Assembly (NCBI RefSeq): GCF_003201855.1
Contig: NZ_QJKI01000006.1
Location: forward strand, 62,001 to 126,000
Reading direction: 5' to 3'
Source: Rivihabitans pingtungensis
Lineage (GTDB): Bacteria; Pseudomonadota; Gammaproteobacteria; Burkholderiales; Aquaspirillaceae
Length of the DNA: 64,000 bases
The notes below the pieces were generated by a model, which was given only the letters and a program-made list of their open reading frames with translations, ran no database searches and was not told where the DNA came from. A program made the translations under genes and the position numbers. Shown in pieces: positions 37,162-45,931 of the stretch (its first letter is position 1; the number at the start of each line of letters is the position of its first letter).

Positions 37162-37230
37162 AGAGCCGCTCACCACACCAGCGCAGCGCGCCTAGCCAGG
37201 ACCGCTTCGCTGGGTTTTGTTAGCGGCTCT
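37162..37230 (+). repeat. Palindromic repeat, copy 4 (69 bp, compact form)
   Basis: A near-perfect long hairpin: AGAGCCGCT...AGCG pairs with CGCTGGGTTTTGTTAGCGGCTCT (about 20 of 23 positions). The centre is the family core CGCCTAGCCAGGACCGCTTC. It lies at the very 3' end of the lrp-type gene, whose TAA stop begins in its last base. Confidence 0.8.
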
Positions 37231-37679
37231 TAGCCGGCGTCTGGCCATGGCGGCATACGCCCACTAAACGGGCTGGACAAAATAATCGAGGTTTTGGTGC
37301 TGCCCAGGCTGCTTAATCGCTCGATCAGCGCTTGCAGATGCGACATCGAGCGCACCGCTGCCTTGAGCACCATGCAGGCGTCGCCCGTCACCCGATGACA
37401 CTCCAGCAGCTCGGGCAAGCCGGCCAGCGTGTTTTGCGCGTGCAGATAATCCGCCCGCGCCAGGGTGAGTTCAATCAGGCATTGAATCGGGCTGCCCAAG
37501 GCTTCGGGGTCGAGCACGGCCTGATAGCCGCGAATCACCCCGGCGCGCTCCAGCTTGTGCAGGCGCTCGGCCACCGCCGGGGCCGAAAGGTTCACCCGCC
37601 GCGCCAGTTCGGCGCCGGACAGGCGGGCGTTGTGATGCAGGGACTCCACAATCAGGCGGTCGAATTTATCCAGTTCCAT
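37230..37679 (-). CDS. Lrp/AsnC-family transcriptional regulator
   Basis: 149 residues. N-terminal HTH (LDKFDRLIVESLHHNARLSG, then LSAPAVAERLHKLERAGVI) and C-terminal RAM effector domain (VLKAAVRSMSHLQALIERL). Amino-acid-responsive regulator, octameric in known members. It lies divergent from the EamA exporter gene with 173 bases between, so regulation of that exporter is plausible. The last few residues run up to repeat copy 4. Confidence 0.93.
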   Translation of the reverse strand: MELDKFDRLIVESLHHNARLSGAELARRVNLSAPAVAERLHKLERAGVIRGYQAVLDPEALGSPIQCLIELTLARADYLHAQNTLAGLPELLECHRVTGDACMVLKAAVRSMSHLQALIERLSSLGSTKTSIILSSPFSGRMPPWPDAG

Positions 37680-37852
37680 CAGCTTTCGATTCTTTGGCAG
37701 CAGGGGTAAAAAACCCCATTTTATAAATCAGAACCCGGCCACAAGCAGGGTTTCGTGATGTTGGCGGCGCAGGGCGGGCTTTTACAATATTTGCTTTTCT
37801 TATATGTCTGGGTGACGGACGCGAAGGCGTTGCCCTGACTGAAAGACCTGCC

Positions 37853-38731
37853 ATGTTTGTTGCTGTTCCCGCTGCGCGCTGGCGCTTGCTGGCGGCGTTT
37901 GCCGCGCTGTATGTGATTTGGGGCTCCACCTATCTGGCCATCCGCATTGGCGTGGCCAGCTGGCCGCCGCTGATGATGGCAGCAGTCCGCTTTTTGCTGG
38001 CTGGCGGGCTGTTGTACGCCTGGCAGCGTGGGCGCGGCGCGCCCGCGCCCAGCCGGCGGCAATGGCTGCACGCGGGCGCGATTGGCGCCTTGTTGCTGGC
38101 TGGCGGCAATGGCGGGGTGACGGTGGCCGAGCAATGGGTGGCCTCTGGCGTGGCGGCGCTGGCGGTGGCCACCGTGCCGCTGTTCACCCTGGCTTGTGCG
38201 CAGATGTTTGGCCAGCGCGCCTCGGCGCGCGAGTGGTTTGGCATTGCCCTGGGCCTGGCCGGCATGCTGTTGCTGAATCTGGGCGCCAATCTGCAAGCCA
38301 GCCCGCTGGGCGCGGCGCTGTTGCTGTTTGCCTCGGCCAGCTGGGCGTTTGGCTCGGTGTGGGGCAAGCGGCTGGATTTGCCGGCCGGGCCGATGGCGGC
38401 CGCCACTGAAATGCTGGTGGGCGGCGTGGTGCTGGCGCTGGCCAGCGCGCTGGCGGGCGAACGGCCGCAGGCCTGGCCCACGCTGGAAGGCTGGCTGGCG
38501 CTGGCCTATCTGGTGGTGTTTGGTTCACTGGTGGCGTTTTCGGCCTATCTTTATCTCTTGAAAACCGTGCGCCCGGCACTGGCCACCAGCTATGCCTATG
38601 TGAACCCGGTGGTGGCGGTGGGGCTGGGGGTGGCGTTTGCTGGCGAGCGTATCGGCGCAGCCGAATGGCTGGCGATGGCGGTGATTGTGCTGGCGGTGGT
38701 GTGGATCAGCCTGCCCCGTCGGGCGGCCTGA
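37853..38731 (+). CDS. EamA/DMT-family inner-membrane transporter
   Basis: 292 residues with ten hydrophobic helices in two EamA repeats (LLAAFAALYVIWGSTYLAIR opens the first; LLFASASWAFGSVWGKRL the second). Similar to YedA-like drug/metabolite exporters. Substrate unknown. Divergent from the Lrp-type regulator, which is the usual arrangement for amino-acid exporters. Confidence 0.92.
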   Translation: MFVAVPAARWRLLAAFAALYVIWGSTYLAIRIGVASWPPLMMAAVRFLLAGGLLYAWQRGRGAPAPSRRQWLHAGAIGALLLAGGNGGVTVAEQWVASGVAALAVATVPLFTLACAQMFGQRASAREWFGIALGLAGMLLLNLGANLQASPLGAALLLFASASWAFGSVWGKRLDLPAGPMAAATEMLVGGVVLALASALAGERPQAWPTLEGWLALAYLVVFGSLVAFSAYLYLLKTVRPALATSYAYVNPVVAVGLGVAFAGERIGAAEWLAMAVIVLAVVWISLPRRAA

Positions 38732-38757
38732 GCGTTGCTCACAAAACCCCCTGGCGG
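38732..38757 (-). repeat. Half-copy of the palindromic repeat
   Basis: GCGTTGCTCACAAAACCCCC matches one arm of the repeat family; no matching second arm is seen. It overlaps the last codons and stop of the LAB_N gene, immediately after the EamA stop. Confidence 0.5.
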
Positions 38758-39017
38758 CGGATCAGCTGCAAATTGCGCACATACACCGCCAGCCCGCAGC
38801 CCTGGCCCAGGGCAAACACCACATCCTGCCGGTACACCGCATACACGGTGAGAATGGCGCCGCCAACCAGCGATAAATGCCAGAACGCCACCGGCACCAC
38901 GCTGCGCCCCAGCCGCTCGCTGACCCACCATTGCCAGATGAAACGCCCGGCAAACAAGGCCTGACCGAGCAGGCCGATGGCCAGCCACAGGGTTTCCAGC
39001 GGGGTGTTAGGCAACAT
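38739..39017 (-). CDS. Small membrane protein with lipid-A-disaccharide-synthase N-terminal domain
   Basis: 92 residues: WLAIGLLGQALFAGRFIWQW, SERLGRSVVPVAFWHLSLVG and AVYVRNLQLIRR are the LAB_N (PF07578) signature, with three membrane helices. Stand-alone LAB_N proteins commonly accompany lipid A or polyprenyl-sugar modification genes; none is adjacent here. Converges with the EamA gene (seven bases between stops). Its C-terminus lies in a half-copy of the repeat. Confidence 0.85.
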   Translation of the reverse strand: MLPNTPLETLWLAIGLLGQALFAGRFIWQWWVSERLGRSVVPVAFWHLSLVGGAILTVYAVYRQDVVFALGQGCGLAVYVRNLQLIRRQGVL

Positions 39018-39105
39018 CGCAGCTCCGGCAAAAAGGCAGGGATGGCCAGTGTGCGCGGCGCGCTTGACGCGGCAATGACAAGGATAAAATCAGCGAAGGC
39101 CGGAC

Positions 39106-39123
39106 TTGTCATGTTTCCGTAAC
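39106..39123 (+). promoter_or_regulatory. Possible Pho box of phoB
   Basis: TTGTCAT-GTTT-CCGTAAC compares with the CTGTCAT-N4-CTGTCAT pattern (6/7 and about 4/7). A CATAAT -10-like hexamer follows at 39143-39148. Autoregulation by PhoB is known in other bacteria; here it is a candidate only. Confidence 0.4.
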
Positions 39124-39177
39124 AGCAAGTTTCTATCCTTGCCATAATTTCTTCAAACGCGACAACGGAAACCCGCC

Positions 39178-39867
39178 ATGCCCGCCAATATTCTGCTGGT
39201 CGAAGACGAGCCGGCCATCCAGGAACTGATTGCCTTCAATCTGACCCAGGCCGGCCACCACGTGCTGCGCGCCGCCTCGGCGGAAAACGCCATGACGCTG
39301 GTGAAAAACGCCCTGCCCGACCTGATCCTGCTGGACTGGATGCTGCCGGGCGCCTCGGGCGTGGAGTTTGCCAAAAAGCTGCGCGCCGACGAGCGCACGC
39401 GCGGCGTGCCCATCATCATGCTCACCGCCCGCTCGGACGAGCAGGACAAAATCACCGGGCTGGAAACCGGCGCCGATGACTACATCACCAAGCCGTTTTC
39501 GCCGCGCGAGCTGCAAGCGCGCATCAAGGCCGTGCTGCGCCGCCGCGCGCCGCAGATGACCGACGACGCGGTGGATATCAACGGCCTGCGCCTGGACCCG
39601 GTGACCCACCGCGTGCACGGCCACGGCCAGCCGATTGACCTGGGGCCGACCGAATTCCGCCTGCTGCATTTCTTCATGACCCACCCCGAGCGCGTGCACT
39701 CGCGCGCGCAGCTGCTGGATCAAGTGTGGGGCGACCATGTGTTTGTGGAAGAACGCACGGTGGACGTGCACATCCGCCGCCTGCGCAGCGCGCTGGAGCC
39801 GTCCCAGCACGACAGCCTGATCCAGACCGTGCGCGGCACCGGCTATCGTTTTTCTGCCCAGCCGTAA
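39178..39867 (+). CDS. phoB: Phosphate regulon response regulator
   Basis: Transcription activator of phosphate-starvation genes. 229 residues: receiver with acidic pair ED (9-10), Asp53 in LILLDWMLPG, Lys in YITKPFSPREL, then an OmpR-type winged helix (LGPTEFRLLHFFMTHPERVH, VHIRRLRSAL, VRGTGYRFS). PhoB identity is supported by the sequence pattern and by the kinase encoded next. Confidence 0.96.
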   Translation: MPANILLVEDEPAIQELIAFNLTQAGHHVLRAASAENAMTLVKNALPDLILLDWMLPGASGVEFAKKLRADERTRGVPIIMLTARSDEQDKITGLETGADDYITKPFSPRELQARIKAVLRRRAPQMTDDAVDINGLRLDPVTHRVHGHGQPIDLGPTEFRLLHFFMTHPERVHSRAQLLDQVWGDHVFVEERTVDVHIRRLRSALEPSQHDSLIQTVRGTGYRFSAQP

Positions 39868-39887
39868 ACGGTGCGCCATGGCCTACC

Positions 39888-39940
39888 GCGCGGCGCACCA
39901 CATCTTCCTGGCGTGCTGCGCTGGGTTTTGTGGGCCGCGC
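39888..39940 (+). repeat. Diverged palindromic repeat, copy 5, between phoB and phoR
   Basis: Right part TGCTGCGCTGGGTTTTGTGG matches the family 3' segment. Outer arms GCGCGGCGCACCACA and TTTTGTGGGCCGCGC pair. The internal CCTAGCCAGGA is lost. It could weaken read-through from phoB into phoR. Confidence 0.55.
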
Positions 39941-40023
39941 GACATGCGGCGGCGCCGCTCGCCCACCCCGCCTGCCAGACAAAATTCAGGCATGATTCGT
40001 TTTTGCTTTGCGTAAGGATGTGC

Positions 40024-41325
40024 ATGCGTCCCCTTTTGCTTCGTAGTCTGTACTGGCTGGCCGGCGTTGGCGCGGCAGCGGCGCTGGCGGCGCTGCTGTT
40101 TGGCTGGGCTGTCGGCCTGGCGCTGGCGCTGCTGGCGGCGCTGACAGGCCTGGGCTTTCATCTGTATTACCTGGACAAGCTGCTGGCCTGGCTGGACAAC
40201 CCCGCGCCCGAGCGCACCCCGGAAGGCATGGGCGGTTGGCAGGATGTGTTTTCTGCGCTGTACCGGCAAAGCCGCCAGCAAACCATGGCGCAGAAAAAAC
40301 TCAGCAGCGCGCTGGAGCGCTTCATCAATGCCGGCGAAGCCATGCCCGATGGCGTGGTGGTGCTGGACGAGCACGACCGCATCGAATGGCTCAACCCGAT
40401 GGCGGTTGACCACTTTCAGCTGGACCGCAAGCGCGACGTGGGCAATATGGTGGCCAATCTGGTGCGCCAGCCCGGCTTTCATGACTACCTGCTGGCGCAA
40501 AACTACAGCCAGCCGCTGATCCTGCGGCTCAGCCAGCCGGTGGAGCAAGTGCTGGCGGTGCAGTTGGTGCCGTTTGACTCCACCCGCAAGCTGTTGATCT
40601 CGCGCGACATCACCCAGCTGGACCGCGTGCAGACCGTACACCGCGACTTTGTCGCAAATGTCTCGCACGAACTGCGCACCCCGCTGACGGTGATTGGCGG
40701 CTTTCTGGAAACCCTGGCCGATATGGACGCCCCCGAACCGGACGTCACCCGCCAGTTTCTGCCGATGATGATGGAACAGGCCAAGCGCATGCAAAGCCTG
40801 GTGGAAGACCTGCTCACCCTGTCGCGCCTGGAAAACGGCAGCAAAACCGCCAGCCAGGAAAAAGTGGACATGGCTGCCCTGCTCAACACCCTGCGTGTGG
40901 AAGCCGAAGGCCTGTCGCAAGGCCGACATCAGATCATCCTGGGCGATTGCGACGCCGCCAATCTGTGGGGCAACGCCAACGAACTGCACAGCGCCTTTGG
41001 CAATCTGGTGTCCAACGCCGTGCGCTACACCCCGGAAGGCGGGCGCATCCGCCTGGACTGGCGGCTGGACAAGGGACGCGGCGTGTTCAGCGTCAGCGAC
41101 ACCGGCATCGGCATCGCCCCGCAACACATCCCGCGCCTGACCGAGCGTTTTTACCGCGTCGATCGCGGCCGCTCGCGCGGCACCGGCGGCACCGGCCTGG
41201 GCCTGGCCATCGTCAAACACGTGCTTGCCCGCCACCATGCCCGGCTGGACGTGCACAGCGAACTGGAGCGCGGCAGCACCTTCTCGGTGTGGTTCAACGC
41301 CGACCATCTGGCGCCGACGGCGTAA
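40024..41325 (+). CDS. phoR: Phosphate regulon sensor kinase
   Basis: 433 residues. Two N-terminal membrane helices without a periplasmic domain (typical PhoR), a PAS region (LERFINAGEAMPDGVVVLDE), the phosphorylation site FVANVSHELRTPLTVIGGFL, then ATPase boxes (LVSNAVRYTPEGG, VSDTGIGIAPQH, GTGGTGLGLAIV). Partner of PhoB. Start at the ATG five bases after TAAGGA; an ATG six bases earlier overlaps that SD. Confidence 0.96.
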   Translation: MRPLLLRSLYWLAGVGAAAALAALLFGWAVGLALALLAALTGLGFHLYYLDKLLAWLDNPAPERTPEGMGGWQDVFSALYRQSRQQTMAQKKLSSALERFINAGEAMPDGVVVLDEHDRIEWLNPMAVDHFQLDRKRDVGNMVANLVRQPGFHDYLLAQNYSQPLILRLSQPVEQVLAVQLVPFDSTRKLLISRDITQLDRVQTVHRDFVANVSHELRTPLTVIGGFLETLADMDAPEPDVTRQFLPMMMEQAKRMQSLVEDLLTLSRLENGSKTASQEKVDMAALLNTLRVEAEGLSQGRHQIILGDCDAANLWGNANELHSAFGNLVSNAVRYTPEGGRIRLDWRLDKGRGVFSVSDTGIGIAPQHIPRLTERFYRVDRGRSRGTGGTGLGLAIVKHVLARHHARLDVHSELERGSTFSVWFNADHLAPTA

Positions 41326-41344
41326 GCATTGCACATCAATCCCC

Positions 41345-41367
41345 CTGGGCGGCCCCACGCCGCCCAG
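41345..41367 (+). terminator. Hairpin after phoR
   Basis: CTGGGCGGC/GCCGCCCAG stem with a CCCAC loop, 20 bases after the phoR stop. There is no clear U-tract, so terminator function is uncertain. Confidence 0.4.
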
Positions 41368-41450
41368 CCGCCCGTTTGCGTATCTTCGCGTATTGTTTGC
41401 GCCTTTATCCGGTTTTAAGCTGAGCGCTTCGTCACCGCCGAAAGCCCAGT

Positions 41451-42422
41451 ATGGATAGCTCCGACGACTACGACAGCCCGTGGAAAGAAGCTGTTGAAAG
41501 TTACTTTCCCGAGTTTATTGAGTTCTACTTTCCCGAAGCCAGCCAGCAAATAGACTGGGTGCGTGGTTACCAATTTCTCGACCAGGAACTGCGCGCCGTG
41601 GTGCAGGATGCCGAGCTGGGCAAGCGCTTTGTCGATAAATTGGCCAAAGTAGCGCTGTGCGACGGCAGCGAGCGTTGGGTGTATGTGCACCTGGAAGTAC
41701 AAGGCAGCGCCCAGGCGGAATTTGCCGAGCGGATGTTTGTCTATCATTACCGGCTGTTTGACCGGTATCGGCAGCCGGTGGCGAGCTTGGCGCTACTGGC
41801 AGATACCACCGCCAGCTGGCGGCCCAGCCAGTTTGGTTATCAAGCCCTGGGTTGTTCGATTGAGTTGAATTTCCCCACCGCCAAGTTGCTGGACTACGCT
41901 ACCCAGCAAGACCAGCTGTATCAAAATCCGAACCCCTTCGCCCTGGTCACCCTGGCTCACCTACTCACCCAAGCCACCCGGCAAGACATGAACGCCCGCT
42001 TCGCCGCCAAGTGGAAATTGGTGCAGTTGTTGTATCAGCGTGGCTGGGATAAACAACAGGTGATTGACTTGTTCAGTGTGCTGGACTGGATGATGCGCCT
42101 GCCGGAACAGCTGAAACGTTCGCTGTGGCACAATATCGAAGTGCTTGAGGAGCAAGAAAAAATGCGTTACGTGACTTCTGTTGAGCAGATCGGGATTGAA
42201 AAAGGCTTGTTGCAGGGCCTGATGCAAGGCCGTCTGGAAGGTGAGCAAAGCGGCATCGCCAAGGGCGAAGCCTACGCCTTGCGCCGTCTGCTGCAAAAAC
42301 GCTTCGGCCCGCTGTCTGACGATGTGCTCGCCCGCCTGCAAGCCGCCAGCATCGACGAGCTGGAGCTGTGGCTGGATCGCGCCTTGGATGCCGACAGCTT
42401 GGCCGGGGTGTTTGCTCAGTAA
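41451..42422 (+). CDS. Rpn-family nuclease-like protein with C-terminal DUF4351
   Basis: 323 residues. The N-terminal half is the PD-(D/E)XK-like Rpn/transposase_31-type domain (WVYVHLEVQGSAQAEFAERM contains the ...E-x-Q core; MFVYHYRLFDRY follows). The C-terminal half has repeated helices (LLQGLMQGRLEGEQSGIAKG) and DUF4351 (LRRLLQKRFGPLSDDVLARL, LELWLDRALDADSL). Known Rpn proteins are recombination-promoting DNases; copies are often scattered in genomes. No partner genes. Confidence 0.85.
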   Translation: MDSSDDYDSPWKEAVESYFPEFIEFYFPEASQQIDWVRGYQFLDQELRAVVQDAELGKRFVDKLAKVALCDGSERWVYVHLEVQGSAQAEFAERMFVYHYRLFDRYRQPVASLALLADTTASWRPSQFGYQALGCSIELNFPTAKLLDYATQQDQLYQNPNPFALVTLAHLLTQATRQDMNARFAAKWKLVQLLYQRGWDKQQVIDLFSVLDWMMRLPEQLKRSLWHNIEVLEEQEKMRYVTSVEQIGIEKGLLQGLMQGRLEGEQSGIAKGEAYALRRLLQKRFGPLSDDVLARLQAASIDELELWLDRALDADSLAGVFAQ

Positions 42423-42619
42423 ACAGCGCGCGCTGTCACTGGCTTGCAACACAGATGTTTTAAAACAAGTCTGTTTTGCGCTTGCCTGTCTCTGCCTTGG
42501 CGCTGGTCAATCTTTGGCGCATTTCCTGCTTCCCGTTCGCCGTGCCGCTGGCATAATGGGGGGCTTGCTGCCTGCGGGCAGCCAGCGCCCGCCCTCTTCG
42601 CACCGCCAGAAAGACCCGT

Positions 42620-43681
42620 ATGAATCGATTGCAAGCCATCCGTCCGTTCGGCCAGCGCATCTGGCTGGACAACCTGTCCCGCGACCTCTTGCGCAGCGGT
42701 GAGTTGTCCCGCTGGATCGACGAGGACGGCATTGCCGGGGTAACTTCCAACCCGGCGATTTTTCACAAAGCCATCCGCGATGACGTCCGCTATGTCAGCG
42801 CCCTGCAAGCACTCAAGGCGCTGCCCGACCTGGACGCCGAGCAGCGTTACGAACAATTGGTGATTCCTGATATTCAGGCCGCCTGCGATCTGCTGGAGCC
42901 GCAGTATCGCGCCAGCCAGGGCGACGATGGCTATGTCAGCCTGGAGGTCTCGCCGGCGCTGGCGCATGACGCCGAGGGCACGGTGGACGCCGCCCGCCGG
43001 CTGTGGACGGCGATTGACCGGCCCAACGCCATGATCAAGATTCCGGCCACCGCCGCTGGCGTCACCGCGCTGGCCACGCTGATCCGCGAGGGCATCAACG
43101 TCAACGTCACGCTGTTGTTCTCGCGCACACAAGTGGAAGCCACCTGGGCGGCGTACGAGGCCGGGCTGGCGGCGCGTCTGGCCGATGGCCAGGCGTTGGG
43201 CCGGGTGCGCTCGGTGGCCAGTTTCTTCTTGTCGCGCATCGACAGCCTGCTGGATCCGCAACTGCCCGAGGCTTTGCGCGGCAAGGCGGCGGTGGCGTTG
43301 GCGCGCGATGTTTACGCCGCTTGGCAGGCGCGGCTGGATAGCCCGCTGTGGGCGCGTTTGCGCCAAGCCGGCGCGCAGCCGCAGTGGCTGCTGTGGGCTA
43401 GCACCGGCACCAAAAATCCGGCCTATTCAGACGTGCTGTATGTCGAAAGCCTGATTGGCGGGCAGACGGTGAACACTGTGCCGGACGCCACCTTGCTGGC
43501 CTTCCGTGACCACGGCGAAGCTGCTGCCACGCTGGCCGCCGACCCGGCTGGCGCGCGCGCCGTGCTGGCGGCTGTAGCCGCCGCCGGGGTGGATCTGGAG
43601 GCCGTGGGCGAGCGCCTGCAAGTGGATGGCCTCAAGCTGTTTGATGACGCCTTTGCCGCGCTGCTGGCGCTGACGGCGTAA
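42620..43681 (+). CDS. tal: Transaldolase
   Basis: Pentose-phosphate enzyme transferring dihydroxyacetone units. 353 residues, the longer bacterial type. Motifs: GVTSNPAIFHKAI near the N-terminus, MIKIPATAAGVTAL with the Schiff-base Lys, NVNVTLLFSRTQ and LLWASTGTKNPAYSDVLYVE. Monocistronic, with a terminator directly after it. Confidence 0.95.
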   Translation: MNRLQAIRPFGQRIWLDNLSRDLLRSGELSRWIDEDGIAGVTSNPAIFHKAIRDDVRYVSALQALKALPDLDAEQRYEQLVIPDIQAACDLLEPQYRASQGDDGYVSLEVSPALAHDAEGTVDAARRLWTAIDRPNAMIKIPATAAGVTALATLIREGINVNVTLLFSRTQVEATWAAYEAGLAARLADGQALGRVRSVASFFLSRIDSLLDPQLPEALRGKAAVALARDVYAAWQARLDSPLWARLRQAGAQPQWLLWASTGTKNPAYSDVLYVESLIGGQTVNTVPDATLLAFRDHGEAAATLAADPAGARAVLAAVAAAGVDLEAVGERLQVDGLKLFDDAFAALLALTA

Positions 43682-43704
43682 TCCTCTGCGCTGGCTGAAA
43701 AACT

Positions 43705-43752
43705 GCGCCCCACCGATGATTGATCTTCATCGGTGGGGCGCGGGTGTTTTTA
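43705..43752 (+). terminator. Rho-independent terminator after tal
   Basis: A perfect 15-bp stem (GCGCCCCACCGATGA / TCATCGGTGGGGCGC) with a 7-base loop, then GGGTGTTTTTA. It also faces the end of the OmpR-type regulator gene on the opposite strand. Confidence 0.85.
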
Positions 43753-43810
43753 GCGTCGTTTACCCGACAAAGCCAGCGGGATTGACTGAATCCCGTTTGG
43801 CGAGATGAAC

Positions 43811-44524
43811 TCAGTTCACATGCTCGGCCACCCGGCTGACCGGCTGCTGGCCATCCAGCCGTACCGGATCGAACACATAGCCCTGGCCCTTGATGCCGCG
43901 CACGCTCAGGCCCGGCAGTTTGCGGCGCAGGCGGCTGATCAGTGCTTCCAGCCGGCGCTCGTCGTAATCCCAGTAGTTGGCGCCCAGCGCTTCAATCAGG
44001 CAGCGGCGGCTGACCAGCGCGCCTTCAGCGCGGGCGGCGGCGTTCAGCACGCGGGTTTCGTTGTGGGTCAGCGCGATATGCGCGCCATTGGGCGCGGTCA
44101 GCGTCAGCGTGCGCGGGTTCAGTGCCCAGCCGGGCGGGCATTCGCCGACGGCGAGCGGCAGGCGGCGCAGCAAGGTGCGCACGGTCAGATGCAGTTCGCG
44201 CGCGTCCACCGGCTGCACCAGATAGGCATCGGCGCCGCTGCTCAGGCCGTCGATGCGGGCGTTCAGGCTGCCGTCTTCAGACAGGGCGATGATGCCCAGC
44301 TGCGGATAGCGGGCGCGCAGCTCGCGCACCATCTCCAGACCCTGGCCGTCGGGCAAATCCAGATCAATGGCCAGCACGCTGGCCGGGCGGACGGTCAGCC
44401 AGGCTTGCAGGGCAGTCCAACTGCTGTGGGTGGCAACGGTAAGGCCCTGGTGATGCAGGGCCTGGCTCAGGGTTTCCAGGGTATCGAGATGCCCGTGGGT
44501 CAGCACAATGTGCGCGTCGGTCAT
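43811..44524 (-). CDS. OmpR-type regulator with degenerate receiver
   Basis: 237 residues. The receiver keeps Asp54 (VLAIDLDLPDG) but lacks the N-terminal acidic pair (IVLTHGHLD where ED or DD is expected), and the conserved Lys is replaced by Gln (YLVQPVDAREL), so normal phosphorylation looks unlikely. The C-terminal winged helix is well formed (LTHNETRVLNAAARAEGALV, EALISRLRRKLPG, GIKGQGYVF). No sensor kinase adjacent. SD AAGGAGA before the ATG fixes the start. Confidence 0.88.
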   Translation of the reverse strand: MTDAHIVLTHGHLDTLETLSQALHHQGLTVATHSSWTALQAWLTVRPASVLAIDLDLPDGQGLEMVRELRARYPQLGIIALSEDGSLNARIDGLSSGADAYLVQPVDARELHLTVRTLLRRLPLAVGECPPGWALNPRTLTLTAPNGAHIALTHNETRVLNAAARAEGALVSRRCLIEALGANYWDYDERRLEALISRLRRKLPGLSVRGIKGQGYVFDPVRLDGQQPVSRVAEHVN

Positions 44525-44634
44525 GGCTGTCTCCTTGCTCTTATTGGGGGATGCCAGACATTTGCAAGCGTTGTGCCAGCTATTTAATGGCTTGATTTTA
44601 TTGTTTTTATTTTGATTGTTGCCGGGGCGTGACG

Positions 44635-44662
44635 TCAGGATGGACGAAGGCGTCCATCCTGA
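44635..44662. other. Inverted repeat between hemerythrin and regulator genes
   Basis: TCAGGATGGACG and CGTCCATCCTGA flank a 4-base spacer. It has no U-tract on the minus strand, where it follows the hemerythrin gene; an mRNA-end stabiliser or weak terminator. Confidence 0.45.
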
Positions 44663-44714
44663 CAAAGCCTGATGGACGCTTCGGGTCGTGTCAATGTATT
44701 TAACTTGAGTGGGC

Positions 44715-45239
44715 TCAGTCGCGACGGCGTGCGCTCATGGCGCCGCCAATCCGCTCCAGTTCGTCGGCGCTCAGCACCTGCTGCGCCAGCGGCAGCAACT
44801 CGCCTTCTTCGTGGTCGATATGGCCGCGATAGCGCTGCACAAAAGCCTGGCTCAGGTGGGTGTCCAGCGCGGCCGCGTCGCCAGCGTTCACCGCCAGCAG
44901 TTGCTCGCGCAGTCGCGCCCACATGCCTTCCAGGGTGATGTGCTCAATGGCGATTTCGGTCAAGAGCGGCTGGCTGTCCGGCGCGCGTGCGGCCAGCAGC
45001 GGAAACAAATCGCGCTCTTCGTCGGCGTGGTGCAGCGGGCCGGCTACGTCAAAATAGCGCAGCACGCCTTCCAGCGTGGTGACCACCACCGGTGTGACGC
45101 CGTGCTCGGCCAGATAGCCGGGCAGTTTGTCCAGCTGGGCACAGCAGCGCAGCACTTTTTGGTGGCAGCTCGTCAGCATGTCCAGCGGCGTGTCAAAACT
45201 GGCCGCCGCCGGGCTGGCGAAGGGTTCGGATGGCAACAT
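44715..45239 (-). CDS. Hemerythrin-domain protein
   Basis: 174 residues, four-helix hemerythrin/HHE fold. Ligand motifs: SCHQKVLRCC, LHHADEERDLFPLL (H-xxx-E/H cluster) and RYRGHIDHEEGELLPLA. Predicted di-iron O2/NO-responsive or iron-storage protein in the cytoplasm. Start at MLPSEPF; a longer frame extends over the divergent ampD promoter and is unlikely. Confidence 0.88.
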   Translation of the reverse strand: MLPSEPFASPAAASFDTPLDMLTSCHQKVLRCCAQLDKLPGYLAEHGVTPVVVTTLEGVLRYFDVAGPLHHADEERDLFPLLAARAPDSQPLLTEIAIEHITLEGMWARLREQLLAVNAGDAAALDTHLSQAFVQRYRGHIDHEEGELLPLAQQVLSADELERIGGAMSARRRD

Positions 45240-45355
45240 GGCAAAACTCCAAAAGTCAAAACGGTTTGCCCAAGCCGCCCAAGCGGGCTGGGCAAACAGT
45301 TCTGCCGGGCGACGCGGTATCATCGCCGTTCTGATTGTCTGTTTCGAGCACCGAT

Positions 45356-45931
45356 ATGTCCACTGCCCTGACGCTGGGCGCCGACGGCTGGATTGACCAG
45401 GCCCGGCGCGCGCCCTCGCCCAATTGCGACGCCCAGACCGAGCCGCCGCAGCTGCTGGTGATTCACCATATCAGCCTGCCGCCCGGCCAGTTTGCCGGCG
45501 ATGACATTGAGCGGCTGTTCACCAACACCTTGCCGGCAGAGGGCCACCCAGACTACAGCTGGATTTCCCAGTTGCGGGTGTCGGCGCACTGGCTGATTCG
45601 CCGTGATGGCGAGCTGGTGCAGTTTGTCAGCGCCGGCCAGCGCGCCTGGCATGCCGGCGCCTCTTGCTGGCGCGGCCGGCAGACCTGCAATGATTTCTCG
45701 CTGGGCGTCGAGCTGGAAGGCACCGGCGACACGCCGTTCACCGATGCGCAATATGCCCGGTTGGGCGAACTGGCGCGCACGCTGGCGGCGGCCTTGCCGA
45801 TTGTCGAGATGACCGGTCACGAGCATATTGCGCCGGGGCGCAAAAGCGACCCCGGCCCCTCATTTGACTGGCCGCGCGCGCAAAGCGCATGCGGGCTGCC
45901 CGTCTGGTTTGGCGATCAGAGCTCGACCTGA
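45356..45931 (+). CDS. ampD: 1,6-anhydro-N-acetylmuramyl-L-alanine amidase
   Basis: Cytoplasmic zinc amidase of peptidoglycan recycling; its loss derepresses AmpC in bacteria with that system. 191 residues: LLVIHHISLPPGQF (first Zn His), SAHWLIRRDGELVQFV, CNDFSLGVELEGTGD and TGHEHIAPGRKSDPG (second His and catalytic Lys/Asp). Length normal. The 3' end overlaps the opposite-strand kup gene by 16 bases. Confidence 0.95.
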   Translation: MSTALTLGADGWIDQARRAPSPNCDAQTEPPQLLVIHHISLPPGQFAGDDIERLFTNTLPAEGHPDYSWISQLRVSAHWLIRRDGELVQFVSAGQRAWHAGASCWRGRQTCNDFSLGVELEGTGDTPFTDAQYARLGELARTLAAALPIVEMTGHEHIAPGRKSDPGPSFDWPRAQSACGLPVWFGDQSST

